From assembly GCA_024403035.1 (NCBI GenBank), contig JAKSSP010000001.1:124001-188000 (forward strand): a stretch of 64,000 nucleotides of DNA. The letters are read 5' to 3'. A program made the translations under genes and the position numbers. The stretch is from Mogibacterium sp. Lineage in GTDB: Bacteria > Bacillota > Clostridia > Peptostreptococcales > Anaerovoracaceae. Positions 61,117 to 64,000 of the stretch are shown piece by piece (the first letter of the stretch is position 1; the number at the start of each line of letters is the position of its first letter). Under the pieces are notes generated by a model that was not told the origin of the DNA, did no database searches, and worked only from the letters and a program-made list of their open reading frames with translations.

Positions 61117-63153
61117 CTATGCGTCTTTCTTTTCTATCTTGCGGATCTCCTTGGTGCGGATCTCCTCGCAGAGAGCATTCACGAATTCGGCAAGAGGCTT
61201 GACTCCCTCATCGCCCAGATATCTGGAACGTACCGATACATTGCCGTCTTCTGCTTCTTTAGCGCCAAGCACCAGCATGTAAGGGACCTTCTCCATCTGA
61301 GCCTTGCGTACCTTGTAGCCTATACGCTCGCTGCTGTTGTCGATAGTCACGTCTACGCCGTTTCTTCTGAGTTCCTTGCGGACTTCCTCTGCGTAGTCTG
61401 CGACCTTATCGGAGATAGGCAGTATACGCACCTGCTCAGGGCAGAGCCATGTAGGCAGGTTGCCGGCGTATTTCTCGATCATCCATGCAAGCGTACGCTC
61501 ATAGCATCCCATGGATGTACGGTGGATGATGTAAGGGCGCTTCTTCTGTCCGTCCTTGTCGATGTAGTACATGTCGTAGCGCTCGGACAGGAACATGTCG
61601 AGCTGGATGGTGATCATCGTATCCTCTTTGCCGTACACGTTCTTTGCCTGGATGTCGAGCTTAGGTCCGTAGAAGGCAGCCTCTCCGGCAGCCTCAGTGT
61701 AGTCGAGTCCTATCTCGTCGAGTATCTCTCTCATGAGGCCCTGTACGCGCTCCCATGACTCGGCGTCGCCCAGGTATTTGTCGGCGTTCTCAGGATCCCA
61801 CTTCGAGAAGCGGTATGTGACATCCTCTTCGAGTCCGAGGGTCGTGAGACAGTATCTCGCGAGGTCCACGCATCCTTTGAATTCATCCTTGATCTGCTCA
61901 GGCGTGCATACGAGGTGTCCTTCTGAGATCGTGAACTGACGCACTCTGGTAAGTCCGTGCATCTCACCGGCCTGTTCGTTCCTGAACAGCGTCGAGGTCT
62001 CGCCCATCCTGTACGGGAGGTCGCGGTAGCTCTTCTGGCGTGCCTTGTATACGTAATACTGGAACGGGCATGTCATCGGACGCAGGGCCATTACGTCGGC
62101 GTCGGCGTCATTCTCAATGAGGTTAAGGTCTTCGACTCCGCGGATCTCATTGGAGCGGTCCTCACCCGCCATGATGTCATCCATGCTGTCGTATCCGAGC
62201 AGGAACATGCCGTCCTTGTAGTGATACCAGTGGTCGGAGATCTTATAAAGCGTGGACTTTGCCATCAGAGGGGTCCTTGTGCGGACATAGCCCCACTCGT
62301 ACTCCTCCAGGTCCTCGATCCATCTCTGAAGTTTCTGTATGATCTTTGTGCCCTTAGGCATGAAGAGCGGAAGTCCCTGACCGATGACATCAACAGTTGT
62401 AAAGATATCCATCTCACGGCCGAGCCTGTTGTGGTCGCGGTTCTTGATGTCCGCGAGGTATTCGAGGTACTCATTCAGGTCTTCCTTCTTTGTGTAAGCC
62501 GTTCCGTAGATACGTGTGAGCATCTTGTTGTGCTCATCGCCTCTCCAGTATGCTCCGGAGCTGGATGTAAGCGCGAATGCCTTGATCGGCTTTGTGCTCA
62601 TGATGTGCGGACCTGCGCAGAGTTCCACAAAGTCGCCCTGCTGGTAGAACGAGATTTCCTCATCCTCAGGCAGATCCTCGATGAGCTGGACCTTATAAGG
62701 CTCATCCTTCTCCTTGTACATCTTTATTGCTTCTTCTCTCGGAAGCGTGAAGTACGTGAGCCTCTCGCCCTTTTTGATGATCTTCTTCATCTCGGCTTCG
62801 ATCCTGTCCAGATCCTCCCTTGTCAGAGGCGGCATGTCAAAGTCATAGTAGAATCCGTTTTCAATAGAAGGTCCGATCGCCAGCTTCGCGTCCGGATAAA
62901 GATTCTTTACAGCTTCAGCGAGTACGTGCGAGCATGTGTGCCTGTAGGCGCGCTTGCCGGCATCCGAATCGAATGTCAGGATATTGAGCTCGCAGTCCTT
63001 GTCTATGACTGTTCTGAGATCCACTGCCTTGCCGTCGATCTCCGCCATACACGCGACTCTCGCGAGTCCGTCGCTGATGTCTCTTGCGATGTCATATGCC
63101 GACATCGGCTGAGCGTATTCCTTCTTGCTTCCGTCTTTAAGTGTGATAACCAA
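61117..63153 (-). CDS. thrS: Threonyl-tRNA synthetase
   Basis: A class II synthetase of 678 residues. TGS domain (about residues 1-60), editing domain (YRHTCSHVLAEAV...HIMSTKP), catalytic core with TPLMAKSTLYKISDHWYHY, RPMTCPFQYYVYK, YRMGETSTLFRNEQAGEMHGLTRVR and RTSMGCYERTLAWMIEKYAG, and a C-terminal anticodon domain. A frame opens at ATG 63177, but its codons 4-6 are the AAGGAGG ribosome site, and TTG 63153 (M-VITLKDGSKKEY) gives the normal N terminus, so I use the TTG start. No T-box leader is present; thiI ends 63 bases upstream. Confidence 0.95.
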   Translation of the reverse strand: MVITLKDGSKKEYAQPMSAYDIARDISDGLARVACMAEIDGKAVDLRTVIDKDCELNILTFDSDAGKRAYRHTCSHVLAEAVKNLYPDAKLAIGPSIENGFYYDFDMPPLTREDLDRIEAEMKKIIKKGERLTYFTLPREEAIKMYKEKDEPYKVQLIEDLPEDEEISFYQQGDFVELCAGPHIMSTKPIKAFALTSSSGAYWRGDEHNKMLTRIYGTAYTKKEDLNEYLEYLADIKNRDHNRLGREMDIFTTVDVIGQGLPLFMPKGTKIIQKLQRWIEDLEEYEWGYVRTRTPLMAKSTLYKISDHWYHYKDGMFLLGYDSMDDIMAGEDRSNEIRGVEDLNLIENDADADVMALRPMTCPFQYYVYKARQKSYRDLPYRMGETSTLFRNEQAGEMHGLTRVRQFTISEGHLVCTPEQIKDEFKGCVDLARYCLTTLGLEEDVTYRFSKWDPENADKYLGDAESWERVQGLMREILDEIGLDYTEAAGEAAFYGPKLDIQAKNVYGKEDTMITIQLDMFLSERYDMYYIDKDGQKKRPYIIHRTSMGCYERTLAWMIEKYAGNLPTWLCPEQVRILPISDKVADYAEEVRKELRRNGVDVTIDNSSERIGYKVRKAQMEKVPYMLVLGAKEAEDGNVSVRSRYLGDEGVKPLAEFVNALCEEIRTKEIRKIEKKDA

Positions 63154-63216
63154 TTTGTTTTCCTCCTTCTTTCTCATATCTCCGCCATACGAGAGCGGAG
63201 TCAGGGAATGTATTAT

Positions 63217-64000
63217 TTACGGTCTTATCTCTATGATTTCTTCGGATTCGACCGCATTCTTGACTAATGTTTCCACATCGAGCGCCGCTTCTGACTTCTC
63301 GATGCGTTCGAGTTTAGGTTTTGTGACCGGGTGCTTAGGCAGGAAGACCGTGCAACAGTCCTCGTAAGGCTGTATCGAGATGTCGTATGTGCCTATCTCG
63401 CGCGCCTTGTCCATGATATCCACCTTGTCCATCGCGATAAGCGGTCTCATGACAGGCATTTTCACTACGCTGTCGGTGACCACCAAAGCTTCTGCCGTCT
63501 GGCTCGCGACCTGACCCAGGTCTTCTCCCGTAATGAGCATCATGTCGCCGTTTTTGATCGCTATCTGCTCGGCTATCCTCATCATGAAGCGCCTTACCAG
63601 AAGCGTTGTCTCATCTTCAGGGCAGTTTTTCACGATCTTTTCCTGTATTGGCAGCAGATTGATGACATGCATCTTCACTGTTCCCATATAGCCCGCCAGC
63701 ACCTTTACGAGTTCTTCGACTTTACGCTGGGCTCTCTGGCTGGTGTACGGATACGAATGATAGTGCACAGCTTCTATGCTCATGCCGCGCTTTGCCATCA
63801 TGAACGCAGCGACAGGGCTGTCTATGCCGCCGGACATGAGTATGAGACCCTTACCGTTGGTTCCGAGAGGGAGCCCTCCAAAGCCTCTTATCTTGTTTCT
63901 GAAGATGTACGCTGCCTCGCGTCTCACATCGACTGTGAGCAGGCATTCAGGCCTGTGCACGTCCACGCTGAGACTCTGATTGGCCTTCAGCACCATGCCG
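63217..64000 (-). CDS. thiI: tRNA 4-thiouridine synthase ThiI, C-terminal part (cut by window edge)
   Basis: The frame enters from the right edge. The visible 260 residues hold the end of the THUMP domain and the PP-loop ATPase domain: LILMSGGIDSPVAAFMMAKRG with the SGGxDS ATP motif, YHSYPYTSQRAQRKVEELV, and GEDLGQVASQTAEAL. The protein ends at residues EEIIEIRP with no rhodanese domain, so sulfur must come from IscS by another route, as in Firmicutes ThiI. It would make s4U8 in tRNA and may help thiamine synthesis. Confidence 0.94.
   Translation of the reverse strand, partial: GMVLKANQSLSVDVHRPECLLTVDVRREAAYIFRNKIRGFGGLPLGTNGKGLILMSGGIDSPVAAFMMAKRGMSIEAVHYHSYPYTSQRAQRKVEELVKVLAGYMGTVKMHVINLLPIQEKIVKNCPEDETTLLVRRFMMRIAEQIAIKNGDMMLITGEDLGQVASQTAEALVVTDSVVKMPVMRPLIAMDKVDIMDKAREIGTYDISIQPYEDCCTVFLPKHPVTKPKLERIEKSEAALDVETLVKNAVESEEIIEIRP

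Noticed and set aside
61957..63267. 436-codon plus-strand open frame over thrS
   Set aside because: It is antisense to thrS, a clearly real gene, has no ribosome site or family motifs, and its residue mix is typical of antisense frames. Similar long frames over ileS, ispG and polC were rejected for the same reason.
1..64000. CRISPR arrays, prophage, toxin-antitoxin or defence loci
   Set aside because: No repeat-spacer pattern, integrase, transposase, phage structural gene or toxin pair was seen; the window is mostly housekeeping operons.

Overview
The window is a gene-dense bacterial chromosome segment of roughly even base composition. It most resembles an anaerobic Bacillota (Clostridia) genome. 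The evidence is a Gram-positive PolC replicase, rimP-nusA-rnpM-infB-rbfA and uppS-cdsA-rseP-ispG-polC gene orders, two butyrate kinases, SMC, and a long eukaryote-like IleS. Nearly everything is on the minus strand; only nadK, a GntR regulator and two small proteins are on plus. No gap between genes exceeds 300 bases. I saw no tRNA, rRNA, CRISPR array, transposase or prophage gene. Both ends cut genes: the 5' part of a dGTPase gene (bases 1-150) and the 3' part of thiI (63217-64000).

Layout, in minus-strand transcription order within blocks: (a) 679-1, an acidic unknown protein overlapping dgt, divergent from nadK. (b) 7104-1602, butyrate kinase-pheS-pheT-rluD, tightly packed. (c) 11290-7196, pgk-tpiA-secG followed by a membrane pyrophosphatase-like protein that has lost its catalytic acidic motifs. 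(d) 15730-11405, nth and sbcD-sbcC, divergent from an FCD-type GntR regulator. (e) 32033-16536, a long run ileS-rlmN-plsX-rnc-smc-ftsY-der-plsY/gpsA-miaB-M50 protease. It serves translation, chromosome organisation, secretion and phospholipid start-up, and two lipid enzymes (PlsY and GpsA) are fused in one protein. (f) 37087-32568, rpsO, pnp and ppk1, with a small plus-strand membrane protein gene lying in the 3' region of the ppk1 transcript. (g) 45322-37233, the rimP-nusA-rnpM-infB-rbfA-nrnA-truB-ribF operon, interrupted between infB and rbfA by a 190-bp inverted-repeat element. (h) 48339-45469, a class A penicillin-binding protein with a very long cytoplasmic tail. (i) 50972-48489, a zinc-type ArsR repressor, a stand-alone metal-binding HMA protein and a P1B ATPase, with a 42-bp palindromic operator. 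(j) 52187-51081, a second butyrate kinase. (k) 64000-52554, thiI-thrS-pyrH-frr-uppS-cdsA-rseP-ispG-polC, in which PolC lacks the proofreading exonuclease domain normally inserted in its PHP domain.

Most genes are housekeeping. The most unusual items are the motif-less pyrophosphatase homologue, the PlsY-GpsA fusion, the exonuclease-less PolC and the inverted-repeat element. Several usual operon members are missing at their expected positions (dxr, ylxQ, acpP, ffh). Motif, promoter and hairpin calls were made by eye; no database search was run.
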